Shown here piece after piece: positions 41,059 through 50,453 of a stretch of 54,633 bases of DNA (positions within the stretch are counted from its first letter, which is position 1; each line of letters begins with the position of its first letter). Both the position numbers and the translations under genes were made by a program. Below the pieces are notes generated by a model, which had not been told where the DNA came from, did no database searches, and saw only the letters and a program-made list of their open reading frames with translations. Origin of the DNA: Desulfosporosinus shakirovi. Lineage in GTDB: Bacteria > Bacillota > Desulfitobacteriia > Desulfitobacteriales > Desulfitobacteriaceae. The stretch covers positions 129,742-184,374 of the forward strand of contig NZ_JAJDOO010000008.1 of the NCBI RefSeq assembly GCF_020595055.1. Direction: 5' to 3'.

Positions 41059-41697
41059 TTATCTAAGCCCTCTCAATATCACATCCACAATTGCCGGATG
41101 ATCTACCTCCCCTGTAGGTCTTGGACCGATAAAAACCCTTTGTTTACAAAACTGATCCAGTGTTCCAATAATACAACAGGTAGCCAATTCCACATCAAGG
41201 TCGGATCTCAATTCCCCTTTTTCTTTAGCGCCCTTGACCATCTCTTTGTAATATTCGATAATAACCGACTGAACCGCCATGTAATGAACACGAATATCTT
41301 CCGATAGGATTTTAACCTGCATAGCAATGTGCACAAACTCCATATGATCGTTCATAAATTGAGCGGTAAAACTTGAGCAGTTCATAATCTTTTGCTCAAT
41401 AGTCTCTCCCTTATCCATACTCTCTTTAAGCCCAATTCTAAATTTCTCCACACTAAATTTGAGTATTTCTTCAAATAAGCCATCCTTGCTTTCAAAGTAC
41501 TCGTACACTGTTCCTTTTCCGATTCCCGCCTCTTTGGCAATATACTCCATCTTTGCGCCGTCGAAGCCGTATTTAGAAAAAACCCGGATAGCAGCTTTAA
41601 TTATTTCTGTCTGTTTTTCTTCTCGCGACGCCGTGGGTACCATCTCCTTTAAACTGAGGCGATGATCGACGCTCTTAGATGAACCTCGATCATCCAT
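41059..41697 (-). CDS. TetR-family repressor of the RND efflux operon
   Basis: About 212 residues. The N-terminal helix-turn-helix is 'IIKAAIRVFSKYGFDGAKME' and 'IAKEAGIGKGTVYEYFESKD'; the ligand-binding C-terminal domain is divergent, as usual. The open frame runs back to 41871 inside the pump gene. I chose the ATG at 41697, 19 bases after the pump stop; an ATG at 41643 preceded closely by AAAGGAG is a rival. Third gene of the adaptor-pump-regulator operon, so the repressor is made with the pump, and the palindrome at 46125 is its likely operator. Confidence 0.88.
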   Translation of the reverse strand: MDDRGSSKSVDHRLSLKEMVPTASREEKQTEIIKAAIRVFSKYGFDGAKMEYIAKEAGIGKGTVYEYFESKDGLFEEILKFSVEKFRIGLKESMDKGETIEQKIMNCSSFTAQFMNDHMEFVHIAMQVKILSEDIRVHYMAVQSVIIEYYKEMVKGAKEKGELRSDLDVELATCCIIGTLDQFCKQRVFIGPRPTGEVDHPAIVDVILRGLR

Positions 41698-41716
41698 CGA
41701 GCATCGAAACCAGCCA

Positions 41717-44700
41717 TTAAACTGAGTGCGTTGTCTGAGGTGCAGTGCTTTGCTTTTGCTTTTGCTTTTGCTTTTTCTTTTCCTTTTTACGTTTTCTTGA
41801 ATCTCGAATATCCTCAAAAATCGTATAAATAACCGGGACAAGCAACAGGGTTGAGACTGTCGAGAGTGCAAGCCCGAAAATTACGACGATCGCCATCGGA
41901 GCCATGGTTTCTGAACCTTCTCCAATCCCTAAAGCCATCGGTAACAGACCAAGGATCGTTGCAAGTGTGGTCATCATAATCGGCCGCAAACGAATCGGCC
42001 CGGCATTTTCGATAGCCTCTTCTCGTTCTTCTCCCCGCTCTCTGCGTTTTATAATATAATCCACCAAGACGATGGCATTACTCACGGCAATACCTACCAG
42101 GAGAATCAATCCAATAAACGAGGGCACGCTTAAGGTTGTTCGGGTAATAAACAGTCCCAACATCCCGCCGGAGAATCCCATGGGCAAGGATAGAATAATC
42201 GTGAATGGGTGCAACAAGGATTCGAACTGAGATGCTAAAATCATGTAGACGAGCAGGATTGCCAGTACTAAGGCCATCCCCAAATCTGCAAAGGATTCCA
42301 TCAGTTCTTCATTCTCACCCAATACTTCATACGTATACCCATCCGGAAGCGGATACTCTTTTAACTTTGCTTCAATATCTGTCGTGACACTCCTCAAATC
42401 CCGTTCAATGATCTGACTCGTAACATGAACCACCCGGGTCTGTCCCGTGCGCTCAATTTGCACCGGACCACGCCCTATCTCAACTTCAGCGACTTGACTA
42501 AGAGGAATGGTAATCCCCGAAGGTGTGGGGATGGGAGTCTGCCCCAGGTTTTCAAGACTGGTCTTAAAAGTCTCATCTCCAGAAAGTACGACATCAATTT
42601 CCGATCCTTCATAGCGATAAGTTGTGGCAGTGGTTCCGGAAATAGTCCCCTTGACAGCCTGGGAAATCTGAGCAGCCGATAAACCAAATTGGGCGGCATT
42701 GGGACGATTGACTTTAACAACGACCTCCGGGACCCCGTCCGTCATACTTGTCTTAACTTCACGGGTTCCATCTACCGACGCGACGATCGTTTGTATCTCC
42801 GTTCCTATCTTCTTAAGATCATCAAGTTCCTCCCCTTTGATTGCAATGTCAATGGGAGTTGTTGATCCTCCCATTTGCATATTATCTGATACTGTCACTT
42901 GAATTTCAGCACCGGGGATGTCTTTTGTCAAAGAACGAATCTCATCGCTCACCTCTACGACGCTCCGGGTTCTAGCGTCCAAATCCACTAACTGAATACT
43001 GACTGATCCGGTATTGGCCGTATCTCCTCCAAAAGACAAGCCACCGCTGGTTCCGATTTGGGTAAAGATTGTTTCAATCTCAGAAATACCTTCCAGCTTC
43101 TCCTCAATTTGCGTAACCGTGTCTTCAGTGTCCTCCACCTGGGCTCCATCCGGCATAGTCGCGCTGATTCTTAATTGTCCAACGTCTGACTCAGGCATGA
43201 ATTCTGCCCCCAAGCTGAAAGCGGATGCGGCTGAGAGGACAAAAAGTACCGTTGCAGCCGCCATTACAGTCTTTCGATGATGCAAAGCATAGTGCAGAAA
43301 CTTCTTGTAGACAGCTTCAATTCGCCCAAAGATCTTGTCAAACCCGCGACTAAATCCGTCGATAAGCCCTTTAATTCCCGTACGTCCCTCTGGAATAGCC
43401 CCGGTTTTCATGAGCTTAGCAGAAAGCGTCGGAACTAAGGTTAGGGAAACCAGGAGTGAGGCCATCAGAGATATAGCAAAGGTCATGGCCAATTCCCTGA
43501 AAATTATGGACACAGTCCCCTCAACAAAGACGATGGGGAGAAAGACCGCAACTGTGGTCAAGGTGGAGGCGAAAACAGCCATCCCGACCTCAGATACCCC
43601 TTTAACAGCAGCCTCGTATTTGGAGTATCCTTCCTGGCGATGTCGATGAATGTTTTCCAAGGCTACGATATTATCATCCACCAGACGTCCCATGGCCAGG
43701 GTTAACCCCCCCAGAGTCATCATGTTAATGGTGATTCCAGCAAAATAAAGGACTGCAAAGGTCGCCATCATGGCGATAGGAATCGCCGTCGCTGTAATAA
43801 AGGTGGTTCTGATATTATGGAAGAACAGGAAAACTACTATAATGGCTAAGATACCACCCATAATAGCTTCATTTTCAACCGTTTTTATGGATTGCTTGAT
43901 ATCAATAGACTGGTCCAAGACTATATTAACTGTCAAATCAGGGTACTCTTTGGCAAAGGCTTCAACGGTAGCATTTACCTCATCTGCCACTTGAACTGTA
44001 TTCGTCCCTGATTGTTTTTGAACAGAGACACTAACACTCTTTTCTCCATTTGATTTGGAGATTGCGGTGACTTCCTTATGCTCTATGCCAACATCCGCTA
44101 TATCTTTTAATCTAATCTGCCCTCCGCCGGGGAGCGGAATCAGAAGATCTTTAATTTCCTCCACAGATTCGAACTCACCTGTTGTCCGAATTGTAAGATC
44201 CTGGTTTCCCTTTTGAACCTCACCTCCCGGGGAGTTAAGGTTTTCTGCGCCAATGAGTTGCGCTAAGGAATTAATGGTTAGGCCGTACCCATTCATTTTC
44301 TCCAGATGGGTTTTGATCTTAACCTGCTCCTCATACCCTCCGACGACAGAGACTGAAGCAGCCCCTGACACACGTTCAAGTTGTGGTTTAAGCTTATCTT
44401 CCGCAATAGACTGCAGCTTAGCCAAGTCAGCATCGTGTCCGCTCAGAGTCAGTGTAACTACAGGCATCGCATCTAAATCCAGCTTCATGACCATCGGGGC
44501 CCCTGCCTCAGAAGGCAAACTGCTCTTAATCTGGTCAACCTTCTCCCTCATTTGAAGGGTCGCAAAATCCATGTCCGTTCCGTTCTTAAACTGTGCTATA
44601 ACGATTGAGCTCCCCTCAGTCGTTGTCGAAGTAACCGTATCAATATTTTCAACGGTGGAAACGGCTCCTTCCAGAGGATTAGTAATAAGCTTCTCAATTT

Positions 44701-44872
44701 CTTGAGGACCTACCCCAGTATATTGTGTCACTACGATCGAAACAGGAATTTCTATGTTCGGCAAAAGATCAATCGGCAGGCGAGTCAGAGAAATACCACC
44801 CAGAAGAATGATAACCAGCATCGCCATGATGATTGTGACTGGGCGCTTAACCGAAACTTCTACTAACTTCAA
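41717..44872 (-). CDS. RND-family efflux pump, AcrB/HAE1-like
   Basis: A 1051-residue proton-driven transporter with 12 membrane segments in two halves. N-terminal 'VKRPVTIIMAMLVIILLGGI', large extracytoplasmic loops after segments 1 and 7, and the proton-relay region in segment 4, 'GRLVDDNIVALENI', with adjacent Asp residues. C-terminal half includes 'ILLVGIAVSNAIVLVDYIIK' and 'RPIMMTTLATILGLLPMALG'. It ends in a Lys/Gln-rich cytosolic tail encoded by (TGCTTT)4 repeats. Overlaps the adaptor gene by 4 bp. RND pumps in single-membrane bacteria exist (for example YerP/SwrC) and work without an outer-membrane channel. Confidence 0.95.
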   Translation of the reverse strand: MKLVEVSVKRPVTIIMAMLVIILLGGISLTRLPIDLLPNIEIPVSIVVTQYTGVGPQEIEKLITNPLEGAVSTVENIDTVTSTTTEGSSIVIAQFKNGTDMDFATLQMREKVDQIKSSLPSEAGAPMVMKLDLDAMPVVTLTLSGHDADLAKLQSIAEDKLKPQLERVSGAASVSVVGGYEEQVKIKTHLEKMNGYGLTINSLAQLIGAENLNSPGGEVQKGNQDLTIRTTGEFESVEEIKDLLIPLPGGGQIRLKDIADVGIEHKEVTAISKSNGEKSVSVSVQKQSGTNTVQVADEVNATVEAFAKEYPDLTVNIVLDQSIDIKQSIKTVENEAIMGGILAIIVVFLFFHNIRTTFITATAIPIAMMATFAVLYFAGITINMMTLGGLTLAMGRLVDDNIVALENIHRHRQEGYSKYEAAVKGVSEVGMAVFASTLTTVAVFLPIVFVEGTVSIIFRELAMTFAISLMASLLVSLTLVPTLSAKLMKTGAIPEGRTGIKGLIDGFSRGFDKIFGRIEAVYKKFLHYALHHRKTVMAAATVLFVLSAASAFSLGAEFMPESDVGQLRISATMPDGAQVEDTEDTVTQIEEKLEGISEIETIFTQIGTSGGLSFGGDTANTGSVSIQLVDLDARTRSVVEVSDEIRSLTKDIPGAEIQVTVSDNMQMGGSTTPIDIAIKGEELDDLKKIGTEIQTIVASVDGTREVKTSMTDGVPEVVVKVNRPNAAQFGLSAAQISQAVKGTISGTTATTYRYEGSEIDVVLSGDETFKTSLENLGQTPIPTPSGITIPLSQVAEVEIGRGPVQIERTGQTRVVHVTSQIIERDLRSVTTDIEAKLKEYPLPDGYTYEVLGENEELMESFADLGMALVLAILLVYMILASQFESLLHPFTIILSLPMGFSGGMLGLFITRTTLSVPSFIGLILLVGIAVSNAIVLVDYIIKRRERGEEREEAIENAGPIRLRPIMMTTLATILGLLPMALGIGEGSETMAPMAIVVIFGLALSTVSTLLLVPVIYTIFEDIRDSRKRKKEKKKQKQKQKQSTAPQTTHSV
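41751..41774. repeat. Hexamer repeat (TGCTTT)x4 in the pump gene tail
   Basis: Four perfect tandem hexamers coding for alternating Lys-Gln at the pump C-terminus. They also lie inside the region upstream of the TetR start. Repeat number could vary by slippage without frameshift because six is a multiple of three. Confidence 0.85.
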
Positions 44873-46083
44873 GACTCTTCCCCTCCCACAATCTTCACCT
44901 TGTGGCCTTCGTCAACTAGGGTTTGCCCTTTAACGATCACCGTGTCTCCCTGGTTCAACCCTTCGAGGATTTCTATATCCACCCCCGTATCCAGGCCTGT
45001 GACAACCTCTTTAGCGAGGGCTTTATCTTCTTGAACTACCCAAACAATTGTTTTTTCATTTTTAAGAACGACGGCCTCACTTTTAATGGCCATTACGTCT
45101 GCCTTCTCATCTGTAACCAGTTCGACTTTAGCAAACATGCCTGGTTTAATTAAACCATCCATATTCTCAATCAGAACTTTAAGTGGATAGAGCTGAGTCT
45201 TCGGGTCAGCTGACGGACTAATATTATCAATCTTCCCTGCAAAGTTCTTCTCGGACACCGACGGCACCGTAACCTTTACTTCGCGATTCTTATCCAGTCT
45301 GTTCACCAAATTCTCCGGAACACTAATAGTACTATATAGACTATTGGCACTCGTGAGACTCAGAGCGGCTTGGGCACTCGTTGCCGTATTTCCTACCGTT
45401 ACATTGACCTGAGAGACGATCCCATCTACAGGGGCAGTTACGGTTGCATTATCCAGAGATTCGCGTGCTTGGGTAAGTTGAACTTCAACCAACTTCAAAC
45501 TGCTGTCTGAGGCTTGCACACTTAATTGTTCAATCTGTCCGGCATAAGAGGATTCCAGCTCCTTAAGTCCTAACTCTGCTTGGTCGAGTTGAGACTTTGA
45601 AGCTGCACCGGCATCATAAAGGGCCTTTGTATTTGCTAGGGTCAGTCTGGCATCGGCAATCTTTTCTGAAGCAAGAGCTTTTGTTCTTTCCAGGGAGGTT
45701 TTTGCAGACTCCCACTGTTCTTTGCTGTTTTGATATTGAGCTTCAGCTAACTGATAGGCATTATTTAAATCAGTTGTGTCGATAGTTAAGAGAACCTCTC
45801 CCGCATGAACTGTATCTCCTACCTTCACATTGACAGACTCAACCTTGCCCTGAACCTTTGGAATGACAGCCACATCCGTCTCAGATGAAACCTTTCCACT
45901 CAAAATGGCAGTATTAACGAGGGCTTTATTTCCGACCATTTCCACTTCTACCGGTATGTATTTTTCCTCGACGACGGCAGCGGGCTCACTTCCACTGCAC
46001 CCTGTCAGCAAGCCAAATGCCAACAGCGCCACGAGCAGTATCCGGACCTTTCCCTTTTTCCAAGTTTTCTTTTCCAATGCCAA
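44869..46083 (-). CDS. RND efflux adaptor lipoprotein (HlyD/AcrA family)
   Basis: A 404-residue membrane-fusion protein. The N-terminus ends in a lipobox 'ALLAFGLLTGC', so it is a lipoprotein outside the membrane. Lipoyl half-motifs 'VKVGDTVHAGEVLLTIDTTD' and 'ATVTAPVDGIVSQVNVTVG' flank a coiled-coil hairpin at about 105-185; beta-barrel and membrane-proximal domains follow to the end. It is the first gene of the operon and overlaps the pump by 4 bp. Its promoter contains a TetR-type palindrome. Confidence 0.93.
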   Translation of the reverse strand: MALEKKTWKKGKVRILLVALLAFGLLTGCSGSEPAAVVEEKYIPVEVEMVGNKALVNTAILSGKVSSETDVAVIPKVQGKVESVNVKVGDTVHAGEVLLTIDTTDLNNAYQLAEAQYQNSKEQWESAKTSLERTKALASEKIADARLTLANTKALYDAGAASKSQLDQAELGLKELESSYAGQIEQLSVQASDSSLKLVEVQLTQARESLDNATVTAPVDGIVSQVNVTVGNTATSAQAALSLTSANSLYSTISVPENLVNRLDKNREVKVTVPSVSEKNFAGKIDNISPSADPKTQLYPLKVLIENMDGLIKPGMFAKVELVTDEKADVMAIKSEAVVLKNEKTIVWVVQEDKALAKEVVTGLDTGVDIEILEGLNQGDTVIVKGQTLVDEGHKVKIVGGEES

Positions 46084-46124
46084 TCTCCTCCACTTTTACC
46101 CATATATTATCTCTGATCTTCAAA

Positions 46125-46138
46125 ACCGACTGTTCGGT
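46125..46138. promoter_or_regulatory. TetR-type operator upstream of the efflux operon
   Basis: Perfect inverted repeat 'ACCGACTGTTCGGT' (ACCGA, 4-base spacer, TCGGT), extended imperfectly on each side, 41 bases before the adaptor start. It overlaps the expected -35 region of a promoter whose -10 could be 'TAATAT' at about 46105-46111 on the minus strand. The operon encodes its own TetR protein, so repression by that protein is the simplest reading. Confidence 0.65.
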
Positions 46139-46212
46139 CACTTCTTAGTTATACCTTGAATACCCTTGGAAATCAAGCCTTTTTACTAAATAATCTGCTG
46201 AAAAATAAGAGT

Positions 46213-46237
46213 AACCCACCAGTTAAACTGATGGGCT
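46213..46237 (-). terminator. Terminator of the DUF948 gene
   Basis: 12-bp stem that is complete on the minus-strand RNA if two G-U pairs are allowed ('AGCCCATCAGTT/AACTGGTGGGTT'), followed by ACTCTTATTTTT. Lies 13 bases after the stop. Confidence 0.7.
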
Positions 46238-46250
46238 GCTAATTATTTAC

Positions 46251-46601
46251 TCATCTGTCTGAAGCTTCCTTTTTACGCCCTCGAATGTCCTGCCATAAGG
46301 CCATTAGTTGTTTTATGCCCTCTATGAAAACAGCAATAAAGCGCAGTGGATTCTTTCTCATTTCCTCCAGACTCACCGCCACCTCATTCACCGTTCCACC
46401 CACTTGCTCGCTTGTTTGTCTCACTATGGAGGTAACCGCCTGAACATCCGATAGCAGATAAGGCAAATGAGCATTAATATCCTGTACTGTCTGCTTAGCT
46501 TCATCCGTTAGTTTCCGGGCAGAGCGTATCCAAAGCATTAATTCAACGCCGATCACTCCGAAAATGATGGTAGCAACAAGAGCACACACTTCAAAAACCA
46601 T
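46251..46601 (-). CDS. DUF948 membrane protein
   Basis: A 116-residue protein with one N-terminal membrane segment ('LVATIIFGVIGVELMLWI') followed by an amphipathic coiled coil ('LTDEAKQTVQDINAHLPYLL', 'TSEQVGGTVNEVAVSLEEMR'), the DUF948/YtxG-like pattern found in Firmicutes, where it is linked to general stress. Cytoplasmic tail basic. It lies 32 bp after the S41 protease gene on the same strand and is probably cotranscribed with it. Confidence 0.78.
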   Translation of the reverse strand: MVFEVCALVATIIFGVIGVELMLWIRSARKLTDEAKQTVQDINAHLPYLLSDVQAVTSIVRQTSEQVGGTVNEVAVSLEEMRKNPLRFIAVFIEGIKQLMALWQDIRGRKKEASDR

Positions 46602-46633
46602 AGCTCATCCTCCACTCTGTCATCCTATCCCTA

Positions 46634-48295
46634 TTATCTTTCGCTCAAATCCTTAATAGCAGCGCCATAGTCCGGATCATAAGGAGTTATCACGTTCCTC
46701 TCACTAATCCTTACCTTCGCCTTAAAGGATTGAATCTTAGAAGTGCCTCCGACTTCTTCCCCCCCGGTGATGGTGTGCGCAATCGCCAGGCCACCCTCTT
46801 GCACGGACTGACCGGAGGTCCCCAGGACTGTCGGATGAATGACCAGCCAGTAGGTCGTATCCGAAGTTAACTCAACCTGAGGAATCACTTGCACACCGGA
46901 AGTCCCCAGCGGTTCAAAGGTCGAAAGCGTCCTCTCCCCTGTGAAGCTGTTAATCAGCTCGATGCTGGAGTTATTTACACTCCGCCAATCTATCTCCCCT
47001 GAAAAATTCACTGTGAATTTCTTGTCCAGCGGAATATCTGATAACTGAGCAACTTGACTATAGTTTGAATAGTAATGGAGATAATTTAACGACGGTTGTT
47101 GGGAATTATTTTCAACGACGCCAGACAGTTCACCCCAAGCTTCCCAATAATCATTCGTTCGAGCTAAAGCAAGTGCTGCGGTTGTATCGGTTAACATAAG
47201 TTCCGCTGCTTTGAGTGAGTCTGCCTGCTGGATCACGACATTAGGGCTGACCCCTACATTATCGATCTGATTCCCCAGCGGAGAATAAAAGTGATCCACC
47301 GTCATTTTAAGAACTCCTCCATTCTCCAAAGGAAACATGCTCTGAACCGATCCTTTGCCATAGGAGGTAGTTCCGACAAGAGTCGCCTTGCCATAATCCT
47401 TGACCGCGGCAGCCAGAACCTCTGAAGCGCTGGCACTGTTTTCATTGATTAGAAAGATGATGCGTTCATCAATTTTCCAACCGGGATCCCTTGCCTCAAT
47501 GGGAGAAAGAGTACTGGTCCGATCCTGTACGCGTACCGCAATATCCGATCCGATAAAATAGCCCGCCAGTTCAAGAGCCGAACTCAGATATCCGCCTCCG
47601 TTATTTCTCAAATCTACAATCCAACTATCTGCATTTTGATCTTTTAACAGCTTAGCAGCAGTCTCGAATTCCTCAGGTGTAGAACTCCCAAAGGAATTCA
47701 CATCCAAATAGCCTATATGTCCGTCCAATATCTCCCCTGTCACAGTGGGCTCAGAAATCGCTCGGCGCTCAACCTTCAGATCTCGGGTCACTGTGCCTTG
47801 CTTTACCTTGAGTTGAACCTTACTTCCTTCAAGGCCCCGAATTAAGTTCACAGCCTCTTCCGAATTAAGCCCCGCTAAGGATTCCCCTGCGGCACGAATA
47901 ATAACATCTCCGGCTTCTAAGCCAACCTCTTCTGCCGGGGAGCTTGAAATGACACTCAATACCTCTACTCCTTCAGGTACGATCTCAATATAAATCCCAA
48001 TCCCCGTAAAGCTCATATCAATACTTCCGACGAATTCCTGGTATTGCTCCGGCGTGAAATACATGGTGTGCGGGTCTCCCAGTCTTTTCAGTGTCTCTTC
48101 CACGGTTGGAGCGTTTAATACATTGTTTGAAACCGACTCGACATACTGAGTTTTAATAAGAGAACGAATTTCAGTCAAGACTCCTGCGTCGGAAGCCAAG
48201 ACCATCGTTGAATTACTCACTGTTAACAGTAGTACGAGCATAATGCTTAATAGACTGTGACCGACTGCTTTCTTCCTCAAAAATCTTGCTGGCAT
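46634..48295 (-). CDS. Exported S41-family (CtpA-like) peptidase with PDZ domain
   Basis: A 553-residue protease. Signal peptide at about 1-35 ('LLSIMLVLLLTVSNSTMVLA'); N-terminal helical bundle; PDZ domain at about 85-170 ('GIGIYIEIVPEGVEVLSVIS', 'GLEAGDVIIRAAGESLAG'); S41 core with the catalytic Ser in 'NENSASASEVLA' and Lys in 'SYGKGSVQ'. The last 150 residues form an extra Ig-like domain ('IPLDKKFTVNFSGEIDW', 'ELTSDTTYWLVIHPT') not found in the shortest CtpA proteins. It likely trims or degrades extracytoplasmic proteins; CtpB-type relatives cut SpoIVFA in sporulation, but this protein cannot be assigned to that role from sequence alone. Confidence 0.92.
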   Translation of the reverse strand: MPARFLRKKAVGHSLLSIMLVLLLTVSNSTMVLASDAGVLTEIRSLIKTQYVESVSNNVLNAPTVEETLKRLGDPHTMYFTPEQYQEFVGSIDMSFTGIGIYIEIVPEGVEVLSVISSSPAEEVGLEAGDVIIRAAGESLAGLNSEEAVNLIRGLEGSKVQLKVKQGTVTRDLKVERRAISEPTVTGEILDGHIGYLDVNSFGSSTPEEFETAAKLLKDQNADSWIVDLRNNGGGYLSSALELAGYFIGSDIAVRVQDRTSTLSPIEARDPGWKIDERIIFLINENSASASEVLAAAVKDYGKATLVGTTSYGKGSVQSMFPLENGGVLKMTVDHFYSPLGNQIDNVGVSPNVVIQQADSLKAAELMLTDTTAALALARTNDYWEAWGELSGVVENNSQQPSLNYLHYYSNYSQVAQLSDIPLDKKFTVNFSGEIDWRSVNNSSIELINSFTGERTLSTFEPLGTSGVQVIPQVELTSDTTYWLVIHPTVLGTSGQSVQEGGLAIAHTITGGEEVGGTSKIQSFKAKVRISERNVITPYDPDYGAAIKDLSER

Positions 48296-48420
48296 ATTTT
48301 AATAATCTCCTCTCCGAAGTTCCAGACCTCACTATGGATTATAGATTCGACACGTTAATGGAATTACCTTCGACCAACGCCAAAAGTTCTTTTAATGTAA
48401 AAAGTTCTTGCAAAGCATAT

Positions 48421-48462
48421 AAAAATGCCCTCTATAGTTACCTCACTAAAGAGAGCATTTTT
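48421..48462 (-). terminator. Terminator of the coiled-coil gene
   Basis: Stem 'AAAAATGC' plus 'CTCT' with complement around a 16-base loop, ending in TTTTTAT on the minus strand. Confidence 0.7.
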
Positions 48463-48493
48463 ATTCTCTGAATTGAACCTCAAAATATTTCAT

Positions 48494-48838
48494 TTATATC
48501 GCCTTTCGTTTTGTAATTACATCACCTATAGTGTTTATCGTACCTTCCATATTGCTTACCGTATATTTTAGATTGTCGATCTCTGCCCTATGAACTTGAT
48601 TGTTATGCTCTATAGCCTTCACAATCAAATATATCTCATCTTGTCGAGACTCTAAGTTATCCATTCTTAATTCCATTTTCGACTCTAAGGTGTCCATTCT
48701 TAATTCCATTGTCGACTCTAACTTATCTACTTTTGACTCTAACTTATCTACTTTTGACTCTAACTTATCCACTTTTGACTCTAACCCATCCAGTTTATTG
48801 AGTATAAGCCCAAGCATCCCTTTAATCTCATTCTCCAT
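48494..48838 (-). CDS. Small heptad-repeat coiled-coil protein
   Basis: A 114-residue protein consisting almost entirely of heptads: three repeats of 'LESKVDK' at about 19-39, then two variants 'LESTMELRMDT/LESKMELRMDN', then 'LESRQDEIYLIVKAIEHNNQ'. It has no signal peptide or membrane segment. The first ten residues and last 40 are less regular. Related short 'LESKVD' proteins are common in clostridia and phage-derived regions without a defined job; a trimeric or dimeric scaffold is likely. The repeats are also repeats at DNA level. Confidence 0.75.
   Translation of the reverse strand: MENEIKGMLGLILNKLDGLESKVDKLESKVDKLESKVDKLESTMELRMDTLESKMELRMDNLESRQDEIYLIVKAIEHNNQVHRAEIDNLKYTVSNMEGTINTIGDVITKRKAI
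48714..48797. repeat. 21-bp tandem repeats (4 copies) within the coiled-coil gene
   Basis: The unit 'GACTCTAACTTATCTACTTT' plus one T starts at 48714, 48735, 48756 and 48777, with one or two changes per copy, the last being incomplete. A second 33-bp repeat of 'CCATTCTTAATTCCATT' starts at 48661 and 48694. Each unit equals one or more whole heptads, so expansion keeps frame. Confidence 0.85.
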
Positions 48839-48903
48839 TGTTTCACCACCTATCTTTCAAAATTATACCATTCTTAAGTTCCTCCAACAAGATAAATTGT
48901 GCT

Positions 48904-48938
48904 CAAAAAAAGGAAAAGGTCACTAACAACCTTTTCCT
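48904..48938 (-). terminator. Terminator of the DEAD-box helicase gene
   Basis: 10-bp stem 'AGGAAAAGGT' with complement, 8-base loop, then seven T on the minus strand. Confidence 0.9.
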
Positions 48939-48953
48939 GCATATAAAAACCTA

Positions 48954-50453
48954 TTAGCCGTTCCGCTTATTGTCCCTGCCTCTTTGAGGTCCGGCAGTGC
49001 CTCCGCGAAAATCGGCACCTTTTCTCCTCGACCAGGTATCCACCTTTTGACCGTAGCCATCTCGATGGAAGTTTCCTTGCTGAGGTCTGGCATTCCCCAT
49101 GTTTCTGCCACCCATACTTCTGCCCCGAGCCGGTGCGGCTTCGGTTAAGCGAACTTCAACATTGTCAGGTTCCTTGGTAATAATCTTGAGCGCTGCGGAC
49201 AAAAGTGTTACTGAATCGTTTTCAGCCAGTAAATCTTCAGCGACTCCTTTATATTTCTCGATATCCTCTTCTGCGATGACACGCAAGATCTCAGTCATAG
49301 TCAGGCGTTGCTGACCTTGGACTGCTTCTACAATGGTTGGTATAGGTTTACGTATAATCCTTCGCTTGATTACAGATTCTATCAGGCGAAGCATACCTAT
49401 CTCCCGTGGAGTGACTAAGGTAATCGCCAGACCGGATTTCCCTGCCCGACCCGTACGTCCGACACGATGGACATAACTCTCCGGGTCTTGAGGGATATCA
49501 AAATTAAAGACGTGAGTCACTCCGCTGATATCGAGCCCCCGGGCAGCTACATCAGTAGCAACCAAAACCTCAATTGTCCCATCTTTAAACTGTCTCAGGA
49601 CGCTGTCTCTCTTGCTCTGAGTCAAGTCGCCGTGAATGCCTTCAGCTGAATACCCACGCTTGCTCAAGGCCTCGGAAAGCTCATCAACGCGCCGCTTAGT
49701 TCTGGCGAACACAATCGACAAATCCGGGGATTGAATATCTAAGATACGTGATAAGACATCGAACTTTAAACGCTCCGTGACTTCCACATAATGTTGCTCA
49801 ATATCAGAGACTGTGACACCGGTCGCTTTAATACTAATCAACTCTGGGTTCTTCATAAACCGCTGGGCGATATTTTGAATCTGTCTGGGCATCGTAGCCG
49901 AGAAGAGCAATGTCTGGCGCTCTTCAGGGATTTCCTTGAGGATGGTTTCGATATCATCCAAAAAGCCCATATTCAGCATCTCATCCGCTTCGTCCAGAAC
50001 AACGATTTTGATTTCATGAAGGCGAATCGTTTTCCTTCTCATGTGGTCCATCAAACGTCCCGGAGTCGCCACAATAATATGCGGTCTCTTCTTAAGAGCT
50101 CTTATTTGCCAATCGATTCCTTGTCCGCCATAAATGGGTAGGGCATTAATTCTTTTAAACTGCCCAATCTTGTTTAGCTCCTCAGCTACTTGGACCGCTA
50201 ATTCCCGAGTAGGTGCCAGAACAATCCCTTGAATATGTTCGGCTTGAGCCATAATTCTCTCAACCAAAGGTATCCCGTAAGCCGCTGTCTTGCCTGTTCC
50301 GGTTTGGGCCTGACCGATTAGATCCTTGCCCTGCATCGCCGAAGGGATGGTCTGTTCTTGAATAGGGGTCGTCTCTTCAAACCCCATGTTGATAATCGAT
50401 CTCATAACCGGTTCACTTAATTCTAAGTCTGTAAATGTAGCCAATACTTTCAT
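48954..50453 (-). CDS. DEAD-box ATP-dependent RNA helicase (CshA-like)
   Basis: A 499-residue helicase with all motifs in order: Q motif '[14 protein letters not shown]', I 'AQTGTGKT', Ia 'PTRELAVQ', II 'DEAD', III 'SAT', IV 'IVFARTKR', V '[11 protein letters not shown]', VI '[10 protein letters not shown]'. The C-terminal tail is Arg/Gly/Asn-rich ('[20 protein letters not shown]'), typical for RNA-binding tails of CshA or DeaD enzymes that unfold ribosomal or degradosome RNA, often after cold shock. The 5' gap of 400 bases may hold a long leader. Monocistronic with a good terminator. Confidence 0.95.
   Translation of the reverse strand: MKVLATFTDLELSEPVMRSIINMGFEETTPIQEQTIPSAMQGKDLIGQAQTGTGKTAAYGIPLVERIMAQAEHIQGIVLAPTRELAVQVAEELNKIGQFKRINALPIYGGQGIDWQIRALKKRPHIIVATPGRLMDHMRRKTIRLHEIKIVVLDEADEMLNMGFLDDIETILKEIPEERQTLLFSATMPRQIQNIAQRFMKNPELISIKATGVTVSDIEQHYVEVTERLKFDVLSRILDIQSPDLSIVFARTKRRVDELSEALSKRGYSAEGIHGDLTQSKRDSVLRQFKDGTIEVLVATDVAARGLDISGVTHVFNFDIPQDPESYVHRVGRTGRAGKSGLAITLVTPREIGMLRLIESVIKRRIIRKPIPTIVEAVQGQQRLTMTEILRVIAEEDIEKYKGVAEDLLAENDSVTLLSAALKIITKEPDNVEVRLTEAAPARGRSMGGRNMGNARPQQGNFHRDGYGQKVDTWSRRKGADFRGGTAGPQRGRDNKRNG

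Noticed and set aside
48661-48797. CRISPR-like tandem repeats
   Set aside because: Units are contiguous 21-mers without spacers and lie in a coding frame; they are coiled-coil heptad repeats.
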